Assembly: GCF_012927325.1 (NCBI RefSeq)
Contig: NZ_JABBGI010000001.1
Location: forward strand, 186,001-250,000
Direction: 5' to 3'
DNA: 64,000 nt
Source of the DNA: Chryseobacterium antibioticum
Lineage (GTDB): Bacteria > Bacteroidota > Bacteroidia > Flavobacteriales > Weeksellaceae
In this document: piece by piece, positions 1 to 7,618 of the stretch
Numbering within the stretch: position 1 is the stretch's first letter
Layout of the letters: each line of letters starts with the position of its first letter
Position numbers and translations under genes: made by a program
Notes under the pieces: generated by a model
Database searches by the model: none
What the model was told of the DNA's origin: nothing
Seen by the model: only the letters and a program-made list of their open reading frames with translations

Positions 1-1
1 T

Positions 2-481
2 TTGTATGGGCCTGTTAATGCGACTTCTGTAATCAACGGAACTTATACAATGACAACATCTTTAGCGAATGATAAAAATTTAGACATTTCCGGAAGCTCC
101 ACTACAGATGGCACCAGCGTGATTCTATATTCAGCCTCTACAGGGAATAATCAGAGATTTACTTTCAGCAAATCAGATCATGGTTATTATACCATCAAAT
201 CTTTATTGGATCCTACAAAGGTTTTAACAGTAAAAAATAGCGGAACATCAAATGGAACAGCCGTAGAGTTAAGAACTAATTCTAATACAGATTCCCAGAA
301 ATGGTTATTATTCAACCTGGGAAATAATGGCTTTGGATTCGCTCCTAAGAATGCGCCATCTTTGAGATTAGAAGTGAAGAATGGTCTAACAACTAACCTT
401 ACGCCGATTGTAATCGGTAGTACGGATCAAGCGGTTCAGCCGTCTGCAAAGCAACGTTTTAAACTTACAAAAGTCAACTAA
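2..481 (+). CDS. Ricin-type beta-trefoil lectin domain protein, C-terminal part (cut by window edge)
   Basis: The frame is already open at the first base, so the true start lies upstream. The visible 159 residues look like a RICIN/beta-trefoil carbohydrate-binding module: a repeated pattern of G-S-D/N-x-T-x-V with QRF or QKW at the end of each lobe (NNQRFTF near 50, SQKWLLF near 100, KQRFKLT at the C-terminus) and the repeated phrase on KNSGTSNGTAVEL. Such modules usually sit at the end of secreted glycoside hydrolases or adhesins and bind galactose or xylose-type sugars. No T9SS sorting tail is seen after the trefoil. The catalytic or other N-terminal domain is not visible, so the full function is unknown. 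A strong hairpin terminator follows directly. Confidence 0.7.
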   Translation: MYGPVNATSVINGTYTMTTSLANDKNLDISGSSTTDGTSVILYSASTGNNQRFTFSKSDHGYYTIKSLLDPTKVLTVKNSGTSNGTAVELRTNSNTDSQKWLLFNLGNNGFGFAPKNAPSLRLEVKNGLTTNLTPIVIGSTDQAVQPSAKQRFKLTKVN

Positions 482-501
482 ATTAAACTTTTTCATCAAA
501 T

Positions 502-539
502 AAAGAGGTTAGGAAATTTATTCCCTAACCTCTTTTGTT
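502..539 (+). terminator. Rho-independent terminator after lectin gene
   Basis: A perfect 12-bp stem (502-513 with 524-535, AAAGAGGTTAGG against its complement) with a 10-base loop is followed by a T-rich tail on the + strand. Lying between convergent genes and flanked by A and T runs, it may also stop transcription of the purA-like gene from the other side. Confidence 0.8.
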
Positions 540-571
540 TGTCAGATCAGTATACACTTCCTGCTTTATAA

Positions 572-1852
572 TTAGTTACTGTTTAATTTCAATATTTCCT
601 TTCTTCCCGGACCAGTAGAAAGATAAGTAATGGGAACTCCAAGTTCATAATTTAAAAAAGACAGGAAATCCTTTAATTCCTCAGGCAGAACAGAAGCATC
701 TTCAATAGCGGTAATATCTCCTTCCCAGCCTTTCATCTGTTTTAAAATCGGACGGGCATTTTCAGGAAGAGTTCCGGAAATAGTTGCTATATTTCCGTCT
801 TCAAGCTCATAATGGGTACAGACTGCTACTGATTTCATTCCGCTTAAAACATCAGCCTTGGTCAGGATCACCTGAGTAACACCATTGATCATAATAGCAT
901 ATCTTAAAGCAGGAAGATCCAGCCAGCCTATTCTTCTGGGACGTCCGGTATTGGAACCAAACTCATGGCCTTTATTTCTGATCTCTTCACCCAGGTCATC
1001 CAAGATCTCTGTCGGAAACATACCATTCCCTACTCTTGTACAATATGCTTTTGCAATTCCGAATATTTCGCCGACTTTTTTAGGAGAAATACCTAATCCG
1101 CTGCAGCCCCCTGAAGCTGTGGTGGAAGATGAAGTTACATAAGGATAAGTACCATGGTCTATATCCAGCATTGCAGCCTGGGATCCTTCTGCCAGAATTC
1201 TTTTTCCTTCAGATAAAGCTACATTTAAAAACAGCTCTGTTTCCGTACGAATGAACTTCTTCAAAAATTCTATAGCCTCGAAAAACTCCATGCTGATTTC
1301 TTCCAATGAAGGAAGCACCTTATCACCGCCTGCAAGTAATCTATAATCTCTCTTTAAAATATGTCCTACCCTGCTTTCAAAATCCGGAGACTCTATGTCT
1401 TCAACTCTTACATTCTGTCTTAAAATTTTATTGGAATAAGCCTGTGCAATACCGTTTCTTGTAGTTCCGATGGTGGTGTAATCAGGATTATCTTCCATAA
1501 AGATATCCAAAAGCCTATGCGTAGGAAGCACCAGGTGTGTTTTTCTGGAAATAATTAGATTCTGTTCCGGGTCAACAGTTCCGTCAAATTCTTTAAGATT
1601 TAAAATCTCTCTTTTCAGACTTACGGGATCCAACACTGTTCCTGTTCCGATCACATTCTGAACACCTTTCATGAAAATCCCTGAGGGAAGAGATTTCAGC
1701 GTGATTCTTTTTCCGTTACGTTCTATACTGTGTCCTGCATTGGCCCCTCCATTAAAGCGAGCCGTGATGTCATAACCCTCACTGATAAGGTCAATAAACT
1801 TACCTTTACCTTCATCACCCCACTGCAATCCTAAGACAATATCCATATTCAT
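572..1852 (-). CDS. purA: Adenylosuccinate synthetase family protein, divergent
   Basis: 426 aa, normal length for PurA, which condenses IMP with aspartate using GTP in AMP synthesis. The phosphate loop GDEGKGK (residues 12-18, with the catalytic Asp13), the NAGH motif with His41, and TGRPRRIGWLD are present, so the fold and core chemistry are recognisable. However, several normally near-invariant stretches differ: GIAQAY (about 134-139) where PurA usually has GIGPAY or GIGPTY, EGSQAAMLD instead of EGAQGxLLD, SSSTTASGG instead of SSNTTAxG, and GMFPTE instead of G-P-FPTE. It does not resemble the PurA I would expect as the housekeeping copy in Flavobacteriia. Asp13 is retained, which argues against the phage PurZ type. 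The gene has a TAgcTTTG -7 box and, upstream of it, a site shared with the neighbouring Crp/Fnr gene. The start could be Met1 or Met3. Confidence 0.85.
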   Translation of the reverse strand: MNMDIVLGLQWGDEGKGKFIDLISEGYDITARFNGGANAGHSIERNGKRITLKSLPSGIFMKGVQNVIGTGTVLDPVSLKREILNLKEFDGTVDPEQNLIISRKTHLVLPTHRLLDIFMEDNPDYTTIGTTRNGIAQAYSNKILRQNVRVEDIESPDFESRVGHILKRDYRLLAGGDKVLPSLEEISMEFFEAIEFLKKFIRTETELFLNVALSEGKRILAEGSQAAMLDIDHGTYPYVTSSSTTASGGCSGLGISPKKVGEIFGIAKAYCTRVGNGMFPTEILDDLGEEIRNKGHEFGSNTGRPRRIGWLDLPALRYAIMINGVTQVILTKADVLSGMKSVAVCTHYELEDGNIATISGTLPENARPILKQMKGWEGDITAIEDASVLPEELKDFLSFLNYELGVPITYLSTGPGRKEILKLNSN

Positions 1853-1869
1853 ACTTTACATTTATACTG

Positions 1870-1877
1870 CAAAGCTA
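1870..1877 (-). promoter_or_regulatory. -7 box of the purA-like promoter
   Basis: Read on the minus strand this is TAGCTTTG, a perfect match to the Bacteroidetes -7 consensus TAnnTTTG, 17 bases before the start codon. The usual TTTG at -33 is replaced by the end of the repeated 18-bp site (1896-1913), which fits activator-dependent transcription. Confidence 0.65.
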
Positions 1878-1895
1878 TGGCAGCTGACATAGGAG

Positions 1896-1913
1896 GCCAT
1901 TGTCATTTGGCAA
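1896..1913 (-). promoter_or_regulatory. Putative Crp/Fnr-family operator, copy 1 (upstream of purA-like gene)
   Basis: The + strand reads gccattgtcatttggcaa, identical over 18 bases to 2548-2565, and the match continues to 22 of 23 bases. GCCA and TGGC half-sites are separated by 8 bases. The element ends exactly 19 bp before the -7 box, as in the second copy. Binding by the adjacent Crp/Fnr protein is inference. Confidence 0.6.
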
Positions 1914-1921
1914 AAAAGTAT

Positions 1922-2491
1922 TTATACGATATTTCTTCTGATCCGGCTTAATGAAGAAGGAGTAATGCCGAGATAAGAAGCCAGCATAGACTGTGGCACC
2001 CTGTTAGCAAGGCCCGGATAATGATCTAAAAAATGAATATAACGTGATTTAGCATCCAAATTCAGCATGGTACTGGCTACCTTAAGTTTATTCTCTGCTA
2101 CAAAAGCATGAAGCCTGGCAAATAATACCGGCCAAATGGCAATTTCTTTCTCCAGCTTTTTAAAATGATCAAGATCAATCGCCAGCAGTACCCCATCAGT
2201 TACCGCTTCAATATACTCAAGCGAAGGTATTTGATCTGCAAAGCCATGAAAATCACCGATAAACCTTCCCTCATAGATAAAGTAGCGCGTAAAATCATCT
2301 CCCTGCTTATTGTAGTACAAAGACCTGAAAATGCCTTCTTTTACAAAAGCAATCTTTCGGCTCACTTTTCCGGCTTCTATGAAAACTTCTCCTTTAGGAA
2401 TATTGATTTCATTTAATCCTTCAGCGATTAGCAATTCTTCCCCAGTATTCAGTACCCCGAATTTTCTGATGTATTTAAAAAGTTCCTCCAT
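1922..2491 (-). CDS. Crp/Fnr family transcriptional regulator
   Basis: 189 aa. Residues about 20-115 form a cyclic-nucleotide-binding-type beta-roll (INIPKGEVFIEAG, then FVKEGIFRSLYY), and the C-terminus carries a winged-helix HTH (about 165-187, MLASYLGITPSSLSRIRR). No cysteine cluster of an FNR-type iron-sulfur sensor and no clear cAMP phosphate-binding cassette (RxS) are seen, so the ligand is unknown. The protein ends right after the recognition helix, as is common in the Bacteroidetes Crp-like group. Its promoter carries the same 18-bp element as the downstream purA-like gene, 70 bp away on the same strand, implying autoregulation and control of that gene. Divergent to ku. No specific gene name can be assigned. 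Confidence 0.85.
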   Translation of the reverse strand: MEELFKYIRKFGVLNTGEELLIAEGLNEINIPKGEVFIEAGKVSRKIAFVKEGIFRSLYYNKQGDDFTRYFIYEGRFIGDFHGFADQIPSLEYIEAVTDGVLLAIDLDHFKKLEKEIAIWPVLFARLHAFVAENKLKVASTMLNLDAKSRYIHFLDHYPGLANRVPQSMLASYLGITPSSLSRIRRNIV

Positions 2492-2521
2492 AGTTATTTC
2501 TGCCCGAATATTGGGAAAATA

Positions 2522-2529
2522 TAAATGTA
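2522..2529 (-). promoter_or_regulatory. Probable -7 box of the Crp/Fnr gene
   Basis: Minus strand TACATTTA, one base off TAnnTTTG. It lies exactly 19 bp from operator copy 2, the same spacing as seen at the purA-like promoter. Confidence 0.45.
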
Positions 2530-2547
2530 TAAAAATAGTGTGGAGAA

Positions 2548-2565
2548 GCCATTGTCATTTGGCAA
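2548..2565 (-). promoter_or_regulatory. Putative Crp/Fnr-family operator, copy 2 (upstream of regulator gene and ku)
   Basis: Identical to 1896-1913 in sequence and orientation. It lies in the 146-bp divergent region between the regulator gene and ku, so it could also affect ku-ligD, although no clear -7 box was found on the ku side. Confidence 0.6.
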
Positions 2566-2637
2566 CAAAGCAGATAAAATGTACCACATCATCTTTTCAC
2601 GGCATGTTAATTGATTGATTTTTAAAAACGTAAGACA

Positions 2638-3423
2638 ATGAAAGCAATCTGGAACGGCGCCATTGGCTTCGGTTTAGTCAATATCCCGGTTAAAATCTAT
2701 TCAGCCACAGAAACCACAAAACTGGACCTCGATATGCTCGATAAATCTGATTTTTCTAATATCAAATTTAAAAGAGTGAATGAGAGAACAGGAAAAGAAG
2801 TAAAATGGGAAAACATTGTAAAAGGTTATCTCATGGATGATAAATACATCGTTCTCGATGAGGAAGATTACGAAGCTGCCAGCCCTGAGAAGACCAAAAT
2901 ACTTTCTATTGACCAGTTTGTAAAAGAAGCAGAAGTAGACAGTGTGTATTTCGAAAACCCCTACTATCTGGAACCTCAGAAAAACGGTGAAAATGCGTAC
3001 AGGCTTTTGTTAAAAGCTTTGCAGGAAACAGAAATGGCAGGCATCGGAACCTTTGTCCTCCGTGATAGTGCAGCTATCGGAATGATCAGGCCTTATAATG
3101 AAGAAATCCTGGTTCTGAACCGGCTTAGGTTTCATCAGGAGATCAGAGATTATAAGGATCTTAAAATTCCTGCTCAAAAAGCTCCTAAACCTGCAGAACT
3201 CAAAATGGCAGTAAGCCTTATCAAACAGCTTTCCCAGGACTTTGACCCCGTCATGTATAAAGACACCTATTCTGATGAACTGATGAAGATCATCAAAAAG
3301 AAAGCGAAAGGCAAAAATATAAAAACCAAAAAAGCCGAACCTGCGAAAGAAGGAAAAGTGATTGATCTTATGGCTCAATTAAAAGCCAGTCTGCAAACTC
3401 CTAAATCCAAATCTGCATCCTAA
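2638..3423 (+). CDS. Ku protein, non-homologous end joining
   Basis: 261 aa. Bacterial Ku forms a ring-shaped homodimer that binds DNA ends and recruits LigD. The N-terminus MKAIWNGAIGFGLVNIPVKI is the standard start of this family, and the core Ku domain runs to about residue 190 (YYLEPQKNGENAYRLLLKAL, then RPYNEEILVLNRLRF). The last about 45 residues are lysine-rich (KKKAKGKNIKTKK), the usual C-terminal extension involved in DNA contact. The stop codon overlaps the ATG of the LigD phosphoesterase ORF by one base (TAATG), so the two are translationally coupled. Length is normal. In many bacteria this gene would be called ku. Confidence 0.95.
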   Translation: MKAIWNGAIGFGLVNIPVKIYSATETTKLDLDMLDKSDFSNIKFKRVNERTGKEVKWENIVKGYLMDDKYIVLDEEDYEAASPEKTKILSIDQFVKEAEVDSVYFENPYYLEPQKNGENAYRLLLKALQETEMAGIGTFVLRDSAAIGMIRPYNEEILVLNRLRFHQEIRDYKDLKIPAQKAPKPAELKMAVSLIKQLSQDFDPVMYKDTYSDELMKIIKKKAKGKNIKTKKAEPAKEGKVIDLMAQLKASLQTPKSKSAS

Positions 3424-4025
3424 TGGCTCTAAAAGATTATAACAATAAAAGAAAGTTCGATGAAACAGCCGAACCTAAAGGTAAGGCAAAAAAAAGCAAA
3501 GACCAACTGATTTTTGTCGTTCAGAGGCATGCAGCTTCCCGTCTTCACTATGATTTCAGGTTAGAAATGGAAGGGGTATTGAAAAGCTGGGCTGTTCCAA
3601 AAGGCCCTTCACTGGATCCAAAAGACAAACGTCTTGCTATGATGGTGGAAGACCATCCCTATGATTATAAAGATTTTGAAGGAAATATCCCCGAAGGAAA
3701 CTATGGAGCCGGACAGGTAGAAGTTTGGGACAGCGGAACGTATGAACCTTTAGACGATACAAGCAAACTTTCTGACGAAAAGGAATTATTAAAAGAACTA
3801 AAAGCAGGTTCCATAAAATTCACTTTACATGGCAAAAAACTGAAAGGTGAATTTGCTTTGTTTAAAATGAAAAATGCTGAAAATAATGCCTGGCTTTTAA
3901 TTAAGCATAAAGATGATTTCGCTGAAGACCAATATGATGCAGAAGAAAATACGTCTCCGAAATCTTTGGTAACGAAATTTTTAGAGGAAAAAAAAAGCCT
4001 AAAAAACAACAAAAAGAAGTCATAA
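3423..4025 (+). CDS. ligD: LigD N-terminal 3'-phosphoesterase domain (ORF ends at frame change)
   Basis: 200 aa matching the phosphoesterase module of ATP-dependent DNA ligase D, which trims 3' ends during end joining. Visible motifs are HAASRLHYDFRLE (about 36-48) with the two metal-binding His residues, SWAVPKGPS, and DHPYDYKDFEGNIPEGNYG. The ORF ends in a lysine-rich linker at a stop shortly after a run of nine A (3988-3996). In the -1 frame the linker continues without a stop into the ligase domain (KPKKQQKEVITSETKP and on to the next ORF). Together they would make a normal PE-Lig-Pol LigD of about 850 aa, the Pseudomonas-type order. So this is either half of a slippage-expressed gene, a genuine split gene, or a one-base sequencing or genetic deletion. 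Confidence 0.85.
   Translation: MALKDYNNKRKFDETAEPKGKAKKSKDQLIFVVQRHAASRLHYDFRLEMEGVLKSWAVPKGPSLDPKDKRLAMMVEDHPYDYKDFEGNIPEGNYGAGQVEVWDSGTYEPLDDTSKLSDEKELLKELKAGSIKFTLHGKKLKGEFALFKMKNAENNAWLLIKHKDDFAEDQYDAEENTSPKSLVTKFLEEKKSLKNNKKKS
3988..3996 (+). other. A9 run where the ligD reading frame changes by -1
   Basis: The zero frame reads GAG GAA AAA AAA AGC. Slipping back one base after A-AAA-AAA, or adding one A during transcription, gives AAG CCT AAA and opens the downstream Lig-Pol frame. The -1 frame has no stop between here and the ATG at 4103. Homopolymeric A runs of this length are known sites of transcriptional slippage in AT-rich bacteria and also of sequencing error. Confidence 0.7.
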
Positions 4026-4102
4026 CTTCTGAAACAAAGCCAGAATTTCAAAGGTTTAATTCTTTAGTTGACGAAAAAAAACTGAAGAATTTCATTAAAC
4101 CT

Positions 4103-5974
4103 ATGCTGGCAAAGCCTTTTGAAAAAGTCTTCGATGATGAGAACTGGCTTTTTGAAATCAAATGGGACGGCTACAGGGCAATTGCTGATCTTAGCCATAC
4201 AGATCCCCTATTCTACTCCCGAAATGGGATATCCTTTTTATCAAAATTTGAAAAAGTCACGAAAGGTTTTAGCCAACAGAAACATAAAATGATCGTGGAT
4301 GGTGAAATCGTCGCGTATGATGAACATGGAAAGCCCAATTTTCAGCTTTTACAGCAGATCGGTGACCTTCCTGATCTTGCATTAACCTTTCAGGTTTTTG
4401 ATCTTCTCTGGCTGAATGGCCATTCGACCGAAGAACTTCCTCTCGTACAGCGGAAGGAACTTTTAAAAGAAGCTTTAACAGAAACGGATGTAATTAAATA
4501 TTGTGACCATATTCCTGAAAATGGAATTGCTTTTTTTAATCAGATGAAAAAAATGAAGCTAGAAGGTATGATCGCAAAAAAGGCCGACAGCTTATATGTT
4601 GAAAACCACAGAACAAATGACTGGCTTAAAATAAAATTCACGAATACGGATGAAGCCATTATCTGTGGATTTACAGAACCCAGAGGTTCGAGGGAAAGTT
4701 TCGGAGCTTTAATTTTAGGAAAATACATTGACGGAAAACTGATTTACTGTGGCCATACTGGAACAGGCTTTAATAACGAATCTTTAAAACAACTTTATGA
4801 CAGGCTTCAAAACCTTATTGTAAAAACTTCCCCATTTGAAACTGCTCCGAAAACAAATATGCCCGTAACATGGACGAAACCTGAGCTGGTATGTGAAATT
4901 AAATATTCTGAAATCACGAAAGACGGTATCTACCGGCATCCTGTTTTTCTGGCTATCCGAGAAGACAAAGACCCTGTAGAAATTAAATTAACTCCAAACA
5001 ACAAAAAGTCTAAAGAAATGAAAGCAAAAACACCATCAAATAAATCAGAGAATTCCGAAAAAGAAAAGGAAATTACTCTGGATAAACATCAAGTAAAGCT
5101 CACCAATCAGGATAAGATCTATTTTCCGAAAGACGGCATTACCAAAGGCGATGTGATCGACTATTATCAGTCTGTTGCTACTTATATTCTTCCTTATCTG
5201 AAAAACCGCCCGCTTTCTCTCAACCGTTTTCCTAACGGTATTGAAGAACAGGGATTTTACCAGAAAGATGCTGGAGACAGTATGCCGGACTGGATCAAAA
5301 CAACAAAGATTTATTCGGAATCCAATGACAAATATATTGACTACGTTTACTGTAATGACAAGGCAACTTTAGCGTACCTGAATAATTTGGGTTGTATCGA
5401 TCTGAATCCTTGGAACAGTTCACTTCCTGATCTGGAACATCCGGATTATCTGGTGCTGGACCTGGACCCATCCAAGAAAAATACATTTGATGACGTAATT
5501 GAAACAGCCCTTCAGGTGAATGAAGTTTTAAATTCAATTAAAGTTAAAAGCTATTGCAAGACTTCCGGAAGTACAGGAATCCATATTTATATTCCGATGG
5601 GAGGAACATATGATTTTGACCAGGTCAAAGATTTCGCGCATATTCTGATGAAACAAGTCAATGAAAAGCTTCCGAAACTGACGACTCTGGAAAGAAGTTT
5701 ACAGAAAAGAGATGATAAGAAAATTTATATGGACTATCTGCAAAACAGGACGGGACAGACCTTAGCGAGTGTTTACAGCTTACGTCCAAAAGAGGGAGCT
5801 CCCGTTTCTATGCCATTGAAATGGGATGAGGTAAAATCTGGTCTGAAACCCACCGATTTTACGATTCATAATGCTTTAGAAAGGATCAAGGACAAGGGAG
5901 ATTTGTTTAAACCGGTGTTGGGAAAGGGGATTGATATGATGAAGGCGTTGGAATTACTTCAAAATAATTACTAA
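4103..5974 (+). CDS. ligD: LigD ATP-dependent ligase and polymerase domains
   Basis: 623 aa from the first ATG, though the open frame reaches back to about 3995. Residues about 1-290 are the ligase: nucleotidyl-transfer motif KWDGYR with Lys20, then EGMIAKKADS and WLKIKF, and an OB-fold ending near LVCEIKYSE. A linker of charged residues (about 295-330) leads to the primase-polymerase domain (about 335-623), with DLDPS carrying two metal-binding Asp residues and KTSGSTGIHIYIP. Together these gap-fill and seal double-strand breaks with Ku. The ATG at 4103 is inside the expected ligase N-terminus (usual phrase KPMLAKPF), so translation probably normally arrives from the upstream frame. Separate Lig-Pol protein from reinitiation is possible. 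Confidence 0.88.
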   Translation: MLAKPFEKVFDDENWLFEIKWDGYRAIADLSHTDPLFYSRNGISFLSKFEKVTKGFSQQKHKMIVDGEIVAYDEHGKPNFQLLQQIGDLPDLALTFQVFDLLWLNGHSTEELPLVQRKELLKEALTETDVIKYCDHIPENGIAFFNQMKKMKLEGMIAKKADSLYVENHRTNDWLKIKFTNTDEAIICGFTEPRGSRESFGALILGKYIDGKLIYCGHTGTGFNNESLKQLYDRLQNLIVKTSPFETAPKTNMPVTWTKPELVCEIKYSEITKDGIYRHPVFLAIREDKDPVEIKLTPNNKKSKEMKAKTPSNKSENSEKEKEITLDKHQVKLTNQDKIYFPKDGITKGDVIDYYQSVATYILPYLKNRPLSLNRFPNGIEEQGFYQKDAGDSMPDWIKTTKIYSESNDKYIDYVYCNDKATLAYLNNLGCIDLNPWNSSLPDLEHPDYLVLDLDPSKKNTFDDVIETALQVNEVLNSIKVKSYCKTSGSTGIHIYIPMGGTYDFDQVKDFAHILMKQVNEKLPKLTTLERSLQKRDDKKIYMDYLQNRTGQTLASVYSLRPKEGAPVSMPLKWDEVKSGLKPTDFTIHNALERIKDKGDLFKPVLGKGIDMMKALELLQNNY

Positions 5975-6006
5975 TTTGTATATTTTTGTCGAAATAAACA
6001 TCCTAA

Positions 6007-6552
6007 ATGATTGAGCCTATCAAATTACAACTTCTTTTCAATGAAAATACGGAAAGAGGTCAGCAAAGATTTTCCCTTAAATATGTTTGGAAAAAATCCT
6101 TTAATGATCTTAAAAAAGCTCTTATTTATGCTATTCTATTTCTGTCGCTGGGCTTTTTTCCATTAAAAGGTTTTGCTGGCAGCCCGTTTCCCTATATTTT
6201 CAAATATGTTGGTTTTCTTTACATTGGATATGCATTCATTCTGGTTTATCACTATTTTGCAGCTAAAAGAAAAACATATAAATTGATAGAGGAAAATATA
6301 AACGATTTCAAAACAAGAGATCTAAACATGCACTTTATTACTTTGAATCAGAATAATATAGTTATTGAAAACTCCCTTAACACAATCAGTTCTATTTGGG
6401 AAAAAATAAATTATAAATTTGTCGATAAATATCTTATTTTAAGTACTTTAAATAACTCTTTACATTTCATTTTCACCCCATCTGAATTTAAAAAAAGTGA
6501 TTATCAAACACTGATAGATTATTTACAAAAAAACTCTAAACAGATAAGTTAA
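6007..6552 (+). CDS. YcxB-like membrane protein
   Basis: 181 aa. Two membrane segments (about 37-57 and 65-85) are followed by a soluble C-terminal half in which ITLNQNNIVIENSLNTISSIWEKI resembles the YcxB-like domain (a PH-like fold found in many small uncharacterised membrane proteins). It starts 32 bp after ligD on the same strand and could be cotranscribed, but there is no known link to end joining. It ends convergently with the SDR gene, overlapping its stop by four bases. Function unknown. Confidence 0.6.
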   Translation: MIEPIKLQLLFNENTERGQQRFSLKYVWKKSFNDLKKALIYAILFLSLGFFPLKGFAGSPFPYIFKYVGFLYIGYAFILVYHYFAAKRKTYKLIEENINDFKTRDLNMHFITLNQNNIVIENSLNTISSIWEKINYKFVDKYLILSTLNNSLHFIFTPSEFKKSDYQTLIDYLQKNSKQIS

Positions 6553-7283
6553 GGTAATTTCGCCACCAAACTTTCCGGCAAGATTTTCAAAATAGTATAA
6601 ATAATTTTCCATTTAAAATTCGGGACAATAGTGAAAGAATTTCCTGCATTGACGATATGTCGTGCCACATAATCCGGCTCCATGATCAGAGATTCATTAA
6701 GTTGAAGCCCTTCATTAATCTTTGTTCTGATATAACCGATTACCAAGGCATTGACCGCAATTTTTCTTGAGGCTAATTCCTGTCGTAAACCTGCTAAATA
6801 CTGAGTAAACGCTGCTTTGGTACTTCCATACACAAAATTACTTTTCCTTCCTCTCACCCCCGAAAGCGACGACAACCCAATAATTCTTTCCAGGTGAGCA
6901 TTATTATGATCCATTGCGATAATATTCAGGATGGAAACAGCTCCCATATAATTAACCTGCATCATCTGCTGTGTACCTTTAAAATCTCTTAATGCTTTCT
7001 CATTATCAACAAGAAAACCGGCTGCATATACTGCAATATGAGGTTTTACAGGAAGCTGATCATAAAATGTCTGATGGGAATTAAAATCTACCGCATCAAA
7101 ATACAGTATTCTAACCTTTGAGGAATCCAGTTTGTTGTCTTCAACAAATTTTTCAAGTGAAGAGATATCCCTCGAAGCTGCCAGTACAGAAAATCCTTTT
7201 TCAAGGTACTGCCTGATGCACTGTTTGGCCACATCTGAATTGGCTCCCAGAATGAGAACGGTTTTGCCTGTATTTTGATTCAT
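6549..7283 (-). CDS. SDR family NAD(P)-dependent oxidoreductase
   Basis: 244 aa. Classical short-chain dehydrogenase layout: an N-terminal Rossmann dinucleotide motif GANSDVAKQ (about 14-22), AAGFLV in place of the NNAG motif, and the catalytic Ser with YGSTK (Tyr/Lys) following the SSLSG segment at about 140-165. The C-terminal 30 residues are hydrophobic (WKIIYTILKILPESLVAKLP), suggesting membrane association. Substrate cannot be read from sequence; resembles the DltE/decaprenylphosphoryl-type SDRs acting on hydrophobic substrates, which is only a suggestion. Confidence 0.85.
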   Translation of the reverse strand: MNQNTGKTVLILGANSDVAKQCIRQYLEKGFSVLAASRDISSLEKFVEDNKLDSSKVRILYFDAVDFNSHQTFYDQLPVKPHIAVYAAGFLVDNEKALRDFKGTQQMMQVNYMGAVSILNIIAMDHNNAHLERIIGLSSLSGVRGRKSNFVYGSTKAAFTQYLAGLRQELASRKIAVNALVIGYIRTKINEGLQLNESLIMEPDYVARHIVNAGNSFTIVPNFKWKIIYTILKILPESLVAKLP

Positions 7284-7428
7284 GGTGCAAAGATATTTTA
7301 TTTTGGGAGTATGAAAAATGAATTTTAATGACGTGGGATTTTTTTAACTACTGATTTCACAAATGAGTACTTGAATATCATGAAGGTGAACCTGAAATTG
7401 AGAGTTAAATGAGACCCTTATAATTTTT

Positions 7429-7533
7429 AACGCAAAGATTTAAATGCTTATGCACTAGTTTTGAGATGGGCAAAGAGATGTAGCTGCGCCACTGACTAAG
7501 CTTATGTTTTAGTCATTCGCTTAGCTTTGCGTT
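7429..7533. repeat. Structured intergenic element bounded by 9-bp inverted repeats
   Basis: AACGCAAAG (7429-7437) and CTTTGCGTT (7525-7533) bound about 105 bp containing an inner 7-bp hairpin (TGACTAA 7493-7499 with TTAGTCA 7509-7515). It has no ORF. An 11-base match to its right end (TTAGCTTTGCG) recurs near 48288. This looks like one copy of a dispersed non-coding palindromic element; copy number cannot be judged from one window. Confidence 0.45.
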
Positions 7534-7550
7534 TATATTTGGAGTATCTG

Positions 7551-7594
7551 TTTATAAAAAACTCGGCGCGGTGAACTTTGTTCACCGCGCCGAG
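7551..7594 (-). terminator. Strong terminator of the nusB-yajC operon
   Basis: A perfect 15-bp GC-rich stem (7562-7576 with 7580-7594, core CTCGGCGCGGTGAAC) with a 3-base loop. On the minus strand it is followed by TTTTTTATAAA. It is the strongest intrinsic terminator in this part of the window and closes the nusB-DUF1573-yajC group. Confidence 0.9.
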
Positions 7595-7618
7595 CCAATA
7601 TTTTCAAACTAAAAAAAA

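Noticed and set aside
572..1852. Phage-type PurZ (2-aminoadenine synthesis) identity
   Set aside because: PurZ proteins typically lack the catalytic Asp in the GDEGKGK loop; here Asp13 is present and no phage genes are nearby.
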